From: Ananas comosus | Taxonomy: Eukaryota; Streptophyta; Magnoliopsida; Poales; Bromeliaceae | Assembly (NCBI RefSeq): GCF_001540865.1 | Contig: NC_033633.1 | Coordinates: forward strand, 8,215,691-8,279,690 | DNA: 64,000 bases | Direction: 5' to 3' | Shown here: positions 13,294-26,384 of the stretch, in pieces | Layout of the letters: every line of letters starts with the position of its first letter | Numbering within the stretch: the first letter of the stretch is position 1 | Translations under genes and position numbers: made by a program | The notes under the pieces: generated by a model | What the model was told of the DNA's origin: nothing | Databases searched by the model: none | What the model saw: the letters and a program-made list of their open reading frames with translations, nothing else

Positions 13294-14695
13294 AGGTCAG
13301 TTTGCTAATTCGTTCAAAATTAGGTTATTATTTATTATTATGTTACATATGTCTAATGCCATGAATATGATATGAATTTCTTCAATATAGTGGGCTATTT
13401 TCTCTTCAGTTTATGCTTCCATGGCAAGGTTGGAGGTTCTCACAAACCCTTGATTTATATCCTTTTTCTTGGATAGTTCGATGCACTAGATAGGGAAACC
13501 CTAGCCTAGAATTTCTGATTTGGGGCTATTGTCACTCGTCTTGCCCATTTTCTAGGGTTTCTTTATTATTTATAATGCTTTACGTTGTGTAGCTGACTGG
13601 TGCTGTTAATTTGATCAACAAGACTGTTAATTCTGGTTCGTGAGATGTTTCTTCTAAATGGAACTGTAATTTAACAAAAATACACTCATCTTAATGTAAT
13701 TTTTGGGACCTTTGGGTTTGCTGTGGCGCCTTGTCGCGCATTATCTTGCTTCTTAGTATCTGCTTGAATAAGATATATATGCTATCTTTTGCTCAATTTG
13801 ATAGCGAAATATTTTTCTTTGAAAGATTTTTTGAATGTTATTGAAGGAAGACTGGTTCAATAGTGGAGGTGCATTTTACTGATTGTCCAAAACAATTAGT
13901 CTTCTAAAATTTTTAATGAGATCAATCTTGTAAATTGAATATTATGACGTCACATAGTTAAAGAATAGAGGGTGAAATTAGAGTCAAATTCGAATATCGG
14001 GGGACCTTTTATTGAATAATCTTATATGGGATGCGGAGGATAGGGTTTAGAGAACTTTTGAGATCTTAAGAATTACGACATCATATAATTGCATGTTCTT
14101 AAAAGTAAGTGCTCTTGGGATACTAGAATTGCCTTTTGGTTTTGAATCGAATAATTGTGGTTTTATTATAGTCAAGATTTAGTAAGTGTTTCGTTTTATT
14201 TGTGATTAGTTTGTTATGATATGTAGAGTAATTTGATGAGATGAGAGATCATTTAAGGTGGCAAAAAAAATATGGGAGAATAACTAGTTAAAATGATTTA
14301 TAAGTTTATATTTATAATTGGGACTTTTGTTTATGTACCCTTCATTAAGAATTGTAATTAATAACTAGGGGAGAGGGATTGAGAGCAGCCAACGATGACG
14401 AGAAGGGAGCAGCCAACGGCGACGAGCATCCTCCCTTTCGCCTCAAATCGAACCGTCCAAAATAATTACAACACTGCTCTCAATCCCTCTCCCCCCTCCC
14501 AAAAAAAAACTGATTCTTTATTGGGCAGGTGAGTCGCTGTTTCCCCTTCAGAGGTCGTTGTCAATTGAAAGGAAAAAGAAATCCGCAGCGTTCTAGATGT
14601 TTTGCGGAGATGAGTTTTCATTTGCTGGAGGGTATTAGATATTCTGTCGCCGAATGAAAAGGCTGCTGATTCCATTGATTATTGAGAGGAGACGA
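13294..14695. other. Putative PIEZO 5' intron / leader region
   Basis: No coding sequence is visible. It contains the inverted repeat at 14368-14495 and ends with the start codon context GACGAATGG. Its role as an intron depends on the leader exon being real. Confidence 0.4.
14368..14495. repeat. Short inverted repeat in PIEZO leader region
   Basis: The arm GGGAGAGGGATTGAGAGCAG at about 14368 is repeated inverted as CTGCTCTCAATCCCTCTCCC at about 14474. About 85 bases lie between them, including two GCAGCCAACG(A/G)(C/T)GACGAG copies. It sits about 200 bases before the start codon and could fold in a leader transcript, or be a small degraded repeat. Confidence 0.5.
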
Positions 14696-17600
14696 ATGGG
14701 GGGTTTTCTCGGTCGATTCTTGTTGCCTCTGCTGCTTTTAGCAGGTATTTTTTTGTTTTAATTTTTGTCTCTCTTTCTCTCTCTCTCTAATTGCTATTGA
14801 CAGCCTGGATTTGCAACAATGTTCACAGAATTAATTTATTCTTGCTTGAATATACTAGGACCAGTTACATACAGTTGCTGTCTGTTGAGTGTCTTGGATA
14901 CGTTGTTATAGATGTTGCTTTCTGTGCAATAATTGGGGAGCGCTAATATAACTGGACATACATACCAATCCTGCATTTGATCAGTTAGATAGCTTCTCTA
15001 TGCGGTTTGGGTGGGGGTGACTTTGGAAGCTCATTAATATGTAGGGTTGTATAGCCCAAATTTATGGGGTTTCTTTGCTTCGGAGTTGAAGGTAGATTGC
15101 CTTTTAGAACGAAGTTTAAGTGCTTTGTAGAACAAAATTTTAAGTGCCTATTGGCATGGCCATGCCAATCGTGTCGATAAGATATCAGCACTATTTGTCC
15201 CCCGTGCCGGTGGCACGCTCAACACCTCTTTATTCGAAATTAGTAAGTAATTATCTCAATAAAATGCAAAAAAATTGATGAAGATATATAATAGGTAATT
15301 AGAAAATATTGGTGCTAAAGAAAATAAATATTTCATGTCATAGTGTGTCAGACATAGGTTCTTTTGCCACCAGACCGTGCCGTTTCATCCTAGTAAGTTT
15401 TTGGCTCCACGACACTTAAATCCTTGTATTAGAATAAAAAAGTTGAAGATTTTTATTGCTAGGTTTAGAAGGCAAGTATGAAGGAAGAAAGTTGATTAAA
15501 CGTGCTCTAAATGATAAGTTAAGGATAACTTGAGAGAAGGAAACACTTATGTGAACTAGATGCTGCTGCAACACTTATTGAAGGCCACGGATCAACAAAA
15601 GACGCGTGGGACTTAGACGTATTCTTTATGTATCTTCAGAACACTTATTTTCTAGAATAGTAGGTGCTACTTGATATATTGCTGAATGTTGGAAGAGCAT
15701 TTTTGAAAAAGTGCTTTGCAGTTTTGTGAACTAAAATTCATACCACATAGATAGATGAAACAATGTAATCCTTGTGCCATATAAGGGAGTGTTGGAAGTG
15801 GCCTTATTTAAGATTTCAATTAAAGCAAAAGCTACAATTGTCCAGTTTAGTTTGGTAGCATTTGTGGAGAATTTAATCCGCAAAAATAGTAGAGAGAAAA
15901 GCGGGTGGTGCTCGTGGAGGATTTCTTTGCTTTTCTTGATAGATGATTGCTTTTTAGGAGGTTTTGTCACAAAATAAAGGGCAATAAGCACATGAAGCAT
16001 TAACAGGTGTACGATTTAAAGGGTATTTAAGCACAGAAAGCTCTAACAAGTGTATGATTTTGAAAGGTTCAACTTCAAGCAGCCTTCCTCTTGTATGGTG
16101 GTTGTTTCTTCGGGTCGGCATGGAATCGGCCGAATCACATAAAATGAAATTGAATTGAATCGGCAATTTTGGTTTCAGGTCATAGAATTGAAAAACAACT
16201 AACACTGAATAGCAAAGCTTGTGCATGTGAGTGAATGCATGTATGTATATGTGTAAGCATATTTCATGTATATGTATGTACATTTAACACCAAGTCATCA
16301 CCCAATTTGCCAGTAAACTAAATCAACTTGAAACGTGCAATTTAATAAACGCAATTCCTCTCAAACTAGTCAAATTGATAAACTGAACTGGCTCAAACCA
16401 ACAAAACTGAATAGAAACAAAACTTGAGACTTTTGATTTGGTGTTGTTTGCTTTTTTCCTTGCAATTGTTTTAATTTTGGTTTTGATTTTTTGAAACCCA
16501 TTTAAACCATCTCGATTCCAATTTATTTTGGAAACTAAAGCATAGCCAAGCTAGCTGTTACTATGATTTGAATCCACAATGCTAAGGTCTATGAGCCTAC
16601 ATTATCATTGTGGCGTGGCCTCTATATAGTGTTCAAAGTAGAAAAGGAAAAAAAAAAGGCTTACTTTTGAGATTGGGAGGTGCAAATTGAGGACAAAGGA
16701 TATTGTTCTAAAAAGTGGACAGGTGCACCGATCATCTTAATTCAACAAGTTCCTTGCAAGCATTGCTATTTTGTAGGTCATCTATTTATTGCAGAAAGTT
16801 TTTTCAAGAGTTACAGGATTCCAGCAAAATGAAAATGCCATAGGGAAGAAGAAAGTGGGAAAGTAGAGAGTTTCTAGTTGAAATCAATATAAGTTTGACA
16901 CTGTCATATTAGGTTCTTTCTGAATTTTTGGACATTATTTCAACTTATAGACTCCTATTTGGAATGGATTCCCATCAGAACTTGTTCCTCTTAGAGGACT
17001 CATAGCTGGCAAGTAATTAACCCAAATAGTACTCTTCCAGAGAAGATTTTAGCTGCAATATTTCTCACCATACTTAGTGGTTGAAATATAGTTAAAAGTA
17101 TAGCATGTGTACAATATTAAATGAATGACATTTCATTTTAAAGTCCCCTAAGTTTGAAAAATGCAATGTAAACTAAATAGGACCCATCTATACCTAGACT
17201 CAATCACACTCGAAATTAATTTGAAATATGGGACTTTTTTTATAACTTTAAAAAAAATTATTTGGTTTCAAATAACCTGTTAAAAATTTATTTGGCCAAA
17301 TCACCCTATTTTGTCCAACTTAGCGCTAGGGTGGAGCAATAAATAAAATACGGTGAATTTTTCACCATCTTCAAATAAAAGCGATAAATGATTCACCGTC
17401 AATGCCATGTGGATGTGAGAGTTAAAAAGGCGGCGAATCGTTTACCGTATTTTTCTTTCTCAATTAAAAGAGGTGAATGATTCATCATTTTGTCATAACA
17501 GTTCCCTACATGCAATCCTAGCAACCCCACAAAAATCCTAATTACCTACACAAACAACTCACAAACAACCCTAATGATTTGAATACAGAAATGCGGTAAC

Positions 17601-20600
17601 ACCGTTTTCTAAAGATGGTGAGTGATTCACCGCTTTCAATGCACACAGTAAACGATTTACCGTCTTTCACTTCTCCTTCCACATGGCGCTGAGTTGGACA
17701 AAATACGGTTGGTTTGCGAAATAAATTTTTATTAGGGTTATTTGACTTAATATAATTCGTTAAAGGTTATTCAAAAAAAAAATGAAATTTGTTTATGTAA
17801 TCTTGCTTTATCAAGCAACTAGAATAATGTATAGATGCTAAAGTTACTATTGCACAAATGATCCATATGCTACAGCGAAACAGTTTTAGCTATCGTGAAA
17901 TAGTTTTAGCTACAATTTAATAGAAATGTAATAATTAGTAATAGTCTTAATGATCATGCGTTTCTCTTTCAAGCTTTAATCAAATTGTTTATATCAAGAA
18001 GATACTTAGATTTTGATGGTGATGCAGAGTGGGATTCACATAGGATTCAGTTGAGTCATCTTTTATTTATTGAGTCAATTTTTGTATTAGGTTTGGTTGA
18101 GTCGTTAGGATATTATATTTTTTTTTCTAATTCTCGGAATTATTATTTTTTAATTTATTTCAGGGATTGCTTTTATTTTCTATGTGGAATAAAACCCTAA
18201 AAATTAGGGATATATTTTAGGGCCTTTTTTAGATATGTTCGAATTAGGAAAATTTCGATTTGTTTTAGATTACAATTATATTTGACGGCTATAATTATAG
18301 CCTATGCCTTGTAATTTTAGAGACAATTTATGATGAGATAAAGTTTGTGTTTCATGTTTAGACTGCGATCATGGTATCTTCTTCTTCCCTTTGCCTTGTG
18401 CATCGACGAAAATCTATCTTTCTAAAGGTTCTTTCTTCTCTTTTCTTCATCTATTTCTTCTCTCTTATTTCTCGCTTCTTCTTCATTTAATCCTTACTCT
18501 CTAATCTTTTTAAAGTATTCTAGAATTTTCTAAAAAATTATAAAATTCAGTTTTATGAAGATTTGGGCTCATCACAAGCAAGATAAATTAAGACTTTTCT
18601 AATTTGTCCTGCATTAGATGGTTTTAGGATATGTTTGTTTATGTCAAGATTGTAGTGCGGAATGGTGAATATGTGATAGGAGTCTAAAAGCATATGTTAT
18701 GCATTAGCAATATCTTGCACATTAAAATCAATCTTGTACAGATTTGGTTTGGTATGGAAAATGTCTATTGTCGAGTAAAGTTAGTGTCTCTTGATCTGAG
18801 TCTTCTAATTTATTCAGAAATTGACTGACAAAGTCTTGCTTATCTTAATTTTCAGAATTCTGAATGCCACTGTACGTAAATTGCCTCGTTTGGCATTGGT
18901 TTAATGTTTAAAAGGCTCAATCTTACTAAGTAATGCTCGTTAATTGTTGTTGGTTGATGGACCGTTCATTGATCTGGATGAACTTTGAGCATCTGATTTG
19001 TATTTTGTTTGTCACACCAAGTTCTTTGATATGACCTTGGGCGATAGTGGTGGAATCATGGATAGAACTATAATGCAAGAATCTTGTGGGGCTGATGTAG
19101 CATGGCCGTTTTTGCCTTCTGGAGGTTTTTGATGCAAGAATGTTTTAGTGCTATCACACAATGGTGCTGTAGCATGGCTGTATTGTAGTAGGTTAAGGAG
19201 AAGAAGAAAAAGAAGAATGAGATAGAAGAATAAAGACGAAGATTGGGGACAAGAATGTCACGCCCTTGTTCCACAGCGGAAGCCCAGGGGACGACAACAG
19301 ACCGCCGTGTGTGCACAATCTTGCACACACGAAGCGTCCAATCGAACAACAACAACAACGAAAGCGAGTAACTTTATAATCTACAACTAAAGAATACCAC
19401 AAATCACAAATTAATGGTTCTAGAACTACGAAGTTAAGATAAAGACATGTATTAGAGCACTATGCACAAGCTTAACTACCGTACATCACTATACAGAATC
19501 ATATAAACCTCAAACCCCAAAAAGTAAAAGTGCAAGTAAAAGGCCTTGGCCTCGCCAGTCCTTATGTACAGTAAACATATCCAAAATCCACTAATTGGTG
19601 GTCCTCTAACACACATGTACACCGGTAGAAGATGCTATCTACTGCACGATCCCCTTACCTCGATCAGCGGAAGGTGCACCTGTCTCTGAAAAGTAAACCA
19701 TAAGAGGGTGCGAGAACTACTAAACAGAAGTTCCCAGTGGTACAGTTGGCGACAACCATGACCTTCCCACTAGGTCTACAAAAACAAGCATAGGTAACAA
19801 TAATTAATTCCACTAAATACTAAGCTATAAAGCATAATACGAGTAATAAATTTCTACTATTCATCATGTTTCTACGCAGGTAATGAACATGAAGGAAAAT
19901 GACTAAATCATGCATCAATGCTATTACTAATAGATAAATGCAATAGTATATTTGATTGCAATAACCGACTCATAGGTCCGGTCAAGCCTGTGCCCGCCTA
20001 GTGTGCGGCCACACTGCTGCATGTGTGACGGCGATATCTAGGCTACTGTCTTTGCTATCGCTGGCCAGTCTCCGAAGTGACACTCGAGGGGAGTGACTCC
20101 TACCGAGTCTAATAGTGCGTAATTCTGTCAAGCTCTATGTGGCTCTTCAGGCTATAGTCTTTGTGATGATCAAAAGATCACAATTAACCAATCCGGTGTT
20201 CTTAATGTTATAAAAAATAATTTCTATGTCTAGTGTCACTATGACATATATTCTACCTCAATGTCCAAAACGTCTATTTACTACTGCTGCTCTAACCCAC
20301 GGTCTTTATTACCTAGTTCATGACAATCGAGACATGTTTAAATGAGGAATGCTCTACAACCATGCATATGATGTTAACTCGCCCCTCTTGGCCTAATCTA
20401 GCATATATGCTTAATATACTATTAACCATTTACTATATTACAACTATAGAACATAGGATTTACCTGACATGACAAAGATGAGTGTTAACATGCAATCATG
20501 CTAGAATTCTAATTCTCTACTTGATTTCGTACCATCGCCTTCTATCAATATAAGTAACATATATATATATAGAGCTAGGCTGGTATACTATTGGTTGCAC

Positions 20601-22385
20601 GGAGGCCTCCGTGCTATCAAGTTATTTTCAATGATGCGGCTTCCAAATCGACGATCGGCTCCGTTAGACTTGATCTACACTATTAAAAGTATTTGGAACT
20701 AAATTTCATAATTTTTCGACATCATTTGACTAGTGATCAAAAGGTCTCAAAATTGACAATTTTAATGGTAGATGTGATGCGTTTGTGAATTTAACATTGT
20801 AAAACAATCCAAATCTGATGAAATTTTTATAGAAAATTCTTTTCACTATTTAGAGTAAGATTAGTACCTCTGATCTTAAATTCAAGTTTTTTATCATTAT
20901 TTTTTATGAGATTTTTATTTTTAGCCGTTCATATTTAGACTACTCGTTTGATAGGTAAATGATACCGAAAATTTATGAAATAATGTAGATCAAGTCTAAC
21001 GGAGCCGATCGTCGATTTGGAAGCTGCATCATTGAAAACAACTTGGTAGTACGGAGGGCTCCGTGCTACCGATAGTATACCAGCCTAGCTCTCTCTCTCT
21101 CTATATAAATATAGAGTCTGGCCACTATACTTTTATGAGTATAGACCCCTTTGTACTCATAAGTTTTCGGTCGTTAGATCTAGCTCTTTGATCATTTCCT
21201 CCCGTTAGATCATACTATTCAACCAACCACCCACTCAACCCTAAGGGACCACTATCATCATAACCGGGGCCGCTATCATCCTAACCACACATTTCTTCAT
21301 CCAACGGCCGAAAACTTATAAGTACAAAGTGGTCCTATACTCATAAGAGTATAGTAGTCTACTATATATATCATATTATAATATAGATTATTATATATAT
21401 ATATATATATACTATATATAAGAGTTCCGGCTAATGTGCTTGTAAAATCACCCAACACTCTTTGGTACCTTGTAAGGTTTTTACCGTTAGATCTACGCTT
21501 TGATCATTTTCAAGCCGTATTTAGATATACTATTCAACCAACTACCCATCTCAACCCCTAGCGTGCCCACATTATTCTAACCGCACATCCCTTAATCCCA
21601 AAGAGCCGAAAACTACAAAGACCAATGACTTGGTACTTTTAAAAGCATAGAGTCATCTATATATATATATATCAATTTAGACATAGAAGGAAATTCGCTG
21701 TTTCTCTGGCGGATTGGAACCCACCTTGGATCGCTATCAAAAGCGGCAACGTAATCGTCTATACAGCCATTCTCGGTTCATGTCCCGCAGGGACTCCACG
21801 AAAGTAAACTTCAAATATCAGGAAGGAGTTAGCAAAGCAAAGGATACCATAAAATGCCATACAATTTTGCGATTTGATCAAAAGAGAGGGGCGGGGGGTG
21901 GGGGTGGGGGGGGGGGTGTTAGATTAAAACTAATCCAAATTACGTTGATGATCCGTGTGAGGTAATTCCAAACCAGCGGGAAGTGACAAGAGGTTTAGTA
22001 AAATCCTCCAAACGCTCAATGGGAGAATCGGAACTACGAAAACCTAAAATTCAACGGAAGATCAAAATTCTATTTAACTTTAATTACATCAATTTCACAC
22101 CGGTTACATCAAATTCCAGCAAAATAAAGTGTAATTCAAACTCCCCTACTTTCCTCTTCCTCCCGTGAATGTCGATTCAATCGCCGACCGCGGATTGCAC
22201 GAAATTGACTCTCCCTCTCTCCCTCCTTGCTCCGCTACTGTTCCAGAAGCAACTGATGGCTGGTTGCTGCTGCTGCTAAGCAGCCAGCAGCAGCAGCTGC
22301 TGGCTACTGCTGCTGCCGTTGCTGTCAAGCAGCCATCAGCAGCAGCTGCTGGCTACTGCTGCTGCTGCTGCTGTTTCTCAGCCAG

Positions 22386-22426
<41 letters not shown>

Positions 22427-24267
22427 AGGAGGAGGAGGAGGAGAAAAAGGAACTGTAAACGAGAAAATACTTACGTCGCAAGCGCAGTTCGCATGTGCAA
22501 TTTCGATCGGCTCGTCGGATTAATTGGAACTTCACAATCCTATTTCTTCCTTTTCTCCTCCTTTCTCTTCTTCTTCTCTTCTTTCTCTCTCTGTAAGCCT
22601 CAGGTGGAGTGACAGGGCATTCAAGAATGCTCCTGAGGCTTAGTGGATTTCCACTAAAATTGGACAATTGCAAGATAGTCCAATTAACACAAGTAATGAG
22701 ATTTTAGTCCTCAACAAGTGGAAATTGAGTTATTGAGTTCTTTTTCGCGTCAATTTCGTGCCAAAACGTCTGCAACCTACGCAAGCCCTGTAAGAGCATG
22801 CTGACTATAAAGTCATACTGTAATCTTGTCTATTTGGCAAGGTGCATTATTCTAGAAAGAAGGTGAGAGGAGGGACAGATCGGCTAACCTAGCCAAACAA
22901 AGGAAACATTATGGAAAAGCCCTCGAATGAACTAAAACACTATTCCTATTGATCATCCTCTGGTTACAAAGAGGAGCATTTTGTGTTATTCAAAGATTTC
23001 ATGTGCCTAGTGGAATTTCCAATTATTGGGTTTGTGTATTCTAAACGACAACAACTTATTTGAAATTCCTAACTAAGAGATTCATTCTAATCCTTTTGTA
23101 ACAATCAACTTACTTTGAAAATATACCACAATATTTTTGAAAAGGTGATAGTACTCGATTTCACTTGTCTTAGTTCCACACATCGTACTGCATCAGCACA
23201 AAAACATGATGCAGTAATGTAGGATTGAAATTATATATATATTTTTAATCTCCGACTAAGAAGTTCGATTTTTTATATTTGTTTGCTGTTATTGAGAATG
23301 GAGACTCCATTAAATTATTGCTGGAGTACAATATTTATTTATTTTGTTAATTTAGCTGCTTTTCCTTAGTTAAACTCTATTTGCTATTATTGTGCTGTTT
23401 TTGCAGCTTCTCTACTTGACTGGAGTTTGATATCTCTTATCAATATGTTGATGTTTATTGCCATTCAGCTTACTACTCCAAGAAGAGGTATGTATTATTG
23501 AATTACCACATGTTATATTCTTCTTTATTGCTTGTAGGTTCAGTGTCTCTTGGTTCTGGAGAAATGGTTCTCTGGAGGACTCATATTTAATTAGTTGTTA
23601 CGATGACTTTAGATTTTTCATGATTTCCTTAAGCTTTTTGAGATCCTAAATACTGTCATCTAAGCTATCTTCTTATATCTACGTCATGTTATATGTAATT
23701 TTGTTGCTCAGAGTAATTGTATTAAGCTGCTTGTATTGTTTTCTTTTCTTTTCACTTTTTTCCCCTATGTTTGGGGCCTGTTTGGTTCCTCGAAAAATAC
23801 CACAGAAAACTTGTTTTATGGTGGAAAAGTTTTTTTTTCCATGTGTTTAGAGTAGATTTTTTGGAAAATTATTTTCCATTTTTCACGGAAAACTTTCCTT
23901 TTCGTTTTTCAAATTTTTTTTTCCAGAAAACAAAAACTTTTTTCTTATGGACGTTTTGAGTAAAATAGGGAATTTCTCTTTTCTAATATATCGGTATACG
24001 CTTACCACTAAACCGTCATCTTAACATTTTCTACTGTCGTCTCTATCTCCCCAAGGTGTATATATATATATATATATACACAGCATAATTGTCTCCATCT
24101 CCTATTTGTCATATCAACCATCTCCATCTTCTTTGTGAAACTATTTTATCTACACTAAAATATACTTCAGATTGTTTTTATTTATTATTTTATTATTTAT
24201 ATTATAAATAGTTTGTGCGTATTATGTTAAATTTTAAAAGGTTAGTATTCCCACCCTCCTTTGTAGC

Positions 24268-24310
<43 letters not shown>

Positions 24311-25207
24311 TAGGCTACTATACTATCTATAGTACCGGGGCTTCGGTACTATAGTCTTGTTTTCGATCTTAGGGTGTTCAAATTAACGATCCACATTGTT
24401 AAAAATGATCTACGGTATATGAAGTTCTTAGAAATAAAATTTTAGTTTTTTTCGACATCGTTTACTTAGTAAATAAATTATGTCAAAATGGAAGGTGGAA
24501 ATTGAATAATCTTTAAAATTTGAGCATAGGACTTTTAAATTCAAGATCAAGAATGTTAACCTTAATCTAGATAGTTTAAAGTATTTTCTATCAAAATTTG
24601 AAGAAATTTAGATTCTTCTACACCGTTAAACTCTAAAGTCGCCATAGTAGCCATTGAAAATTGACAATTTTGAAATGGTTTGATCATAAAGTAAACTATG
24701 TCGAAAAAATATAAAATTTTATTTCTAAAAACTTTAAAAACCCTAGATCAGTTTTAACGGTGTGGATCGTTGATTTGAACACCCTAAGATCGAAAACGAG
24801 ACTATAGTACCGGAGCCCCGGTACCAAGGTTTTAAGTGCCCGTCGGCACGGACCGTATCCACTGTGCCGTATCGTGCCCACAAGATACCGACATGATACA
24901 GATCCCGTGCCGATGGCACAGCTCAAAACCCTCTATTCTTTAAATTAGTAAGTAATTTCCTCAATAAAGTTCAAAAGATGTGATAAAAAGATATAATAAA
25001 TAGTTAGAATATTTTGTTGCTAAAGAAAATAAATATTTCATACTATTATGTGTCGGCATGCAAGAATTTTTTTGACCGGCACGCATCGGCATGGCTCGGC
25101 ACGGCTCGGCACGGCTCGGCACGCACCGTGCCGGCAAGTTTCCGGCACAACCTCGTGCCACGACACTTAAATCCTTGCCCGGTACTATAGATAGTATAGG
25201 AGACTAA

Positions 25208-25277
<70 letters not shown>

Positions 25278-26289
25278 GTGCTGGTATGCTTCTAGTATAT
25301 ATAGAGTTGTGCTGGTATGCTTCTAGAAGCACGGAGGTCTCCGTGCTTCCAAGTCGTTTTCGATGTTCGCACTTTCGAATCGTTGATCGGCTCCGTTAGA
25401 GTTGATCTAGAGTATTTGAAGTACCTAGAAAATAAATTTTGCGATTTTTCGATATTATTTGCCTAGTGATCGAAGGGGCTCAAAATCAATAATTTTAACG
25501 GCCGTGGTGAGCCGGTTGCAAGTTTAACGGTGTAGAAATATCCAAATCACATGAAATTTTGATAGAAAATTCTTTATACCATATAAAACAAGATCAATAA
25601 CTTTGATCTAAAATTTTAATGTCATATCATCGTATTTTGTAAGATTTTTATTTTCAGCCGTTGATTTTGAGCCACTTCGATCACTAGGNNNNNNNNNNNN
25701 NCCAATCAACTTTTAAAACTATGTATGTATGTATATATATGTATATATATATCTCGATCCGACCATATGATAGCCATCGTGCCTCCGGAGGTACGATGGT
25801 TCAACAAAAGTTACTACGTCGAAGGTTTAGCTGCTAGCCGAAACAATCTGAACTAGATGTGATAATTTTTATAAACCTTTGATTTAAAGTATTAAAAAGT
25901 CGTAGTTAACCAATCACTAGTTTTCCAGAGTTTTAACTGTTAAAATTACCATCTACACTACGTAAACATTTAAATTGCCACATTTTGTTAGGTTTAGTTT
26001 ACTTTAAAAATATCTTTTAAGAAAAATGATAAATCTCATTCTAGTCATGGAGATTAGAATTTAAGTTCAGAAGATAGTAGTAAAAAATACTCTAAAAATA
26101 AAAGTCAGCAAGTAAAAATCTGGTGAGCAAACTATCCATTTACTATGACTTTTTAATACTTTAAATCAAAGGTTTATGAAAGTTATCACATCTAGTTCAG
26201 ATTGCTCCGGCTAGCAGCTAAACCTTCGGCGTAGTAATTTTTGTTGAACCATCGTTCCTCCGGAGACACGATGGCTATCATATGGTCGG

Positions 26290-26384
<95 letters not shown>

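Larger units (their letters stand above)
19256..22622 (+). mobile_element. LTR-like block, fourth family (TGTCACGCCCTTGTTCC start), split by MITEs
   Basis: It starts TGTCACGCCC after CAAGAA, and CAAGAATG recurs at about 22624. It carries the shared AACTACTAAACAGAAGTTCCCAGTGG hairpin region at about 19710-19741 and CCCACTAGGTC. The stretch 20571-21660 holds three separate MITEs, after which LTR-like sequence resumes with (GAA)/(CAG) tracts. Exact right edge uncertain. Confidence 0.55.

Noticed and set aside
12974..13375. 133-codon Pro/Arg/Ser-rich frame as a protein
   Set aside because: Overlapping frames are equally open because of the C/T bias. It ends past a good splice donor and shows no family signature.
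22165..22673. Frames encoding poly-Ser, poly-Gln and Arg-Glu repeats
   Set aside because: Pure CAG/CTG, GA and GGA microsatellite translations, open on both strands.
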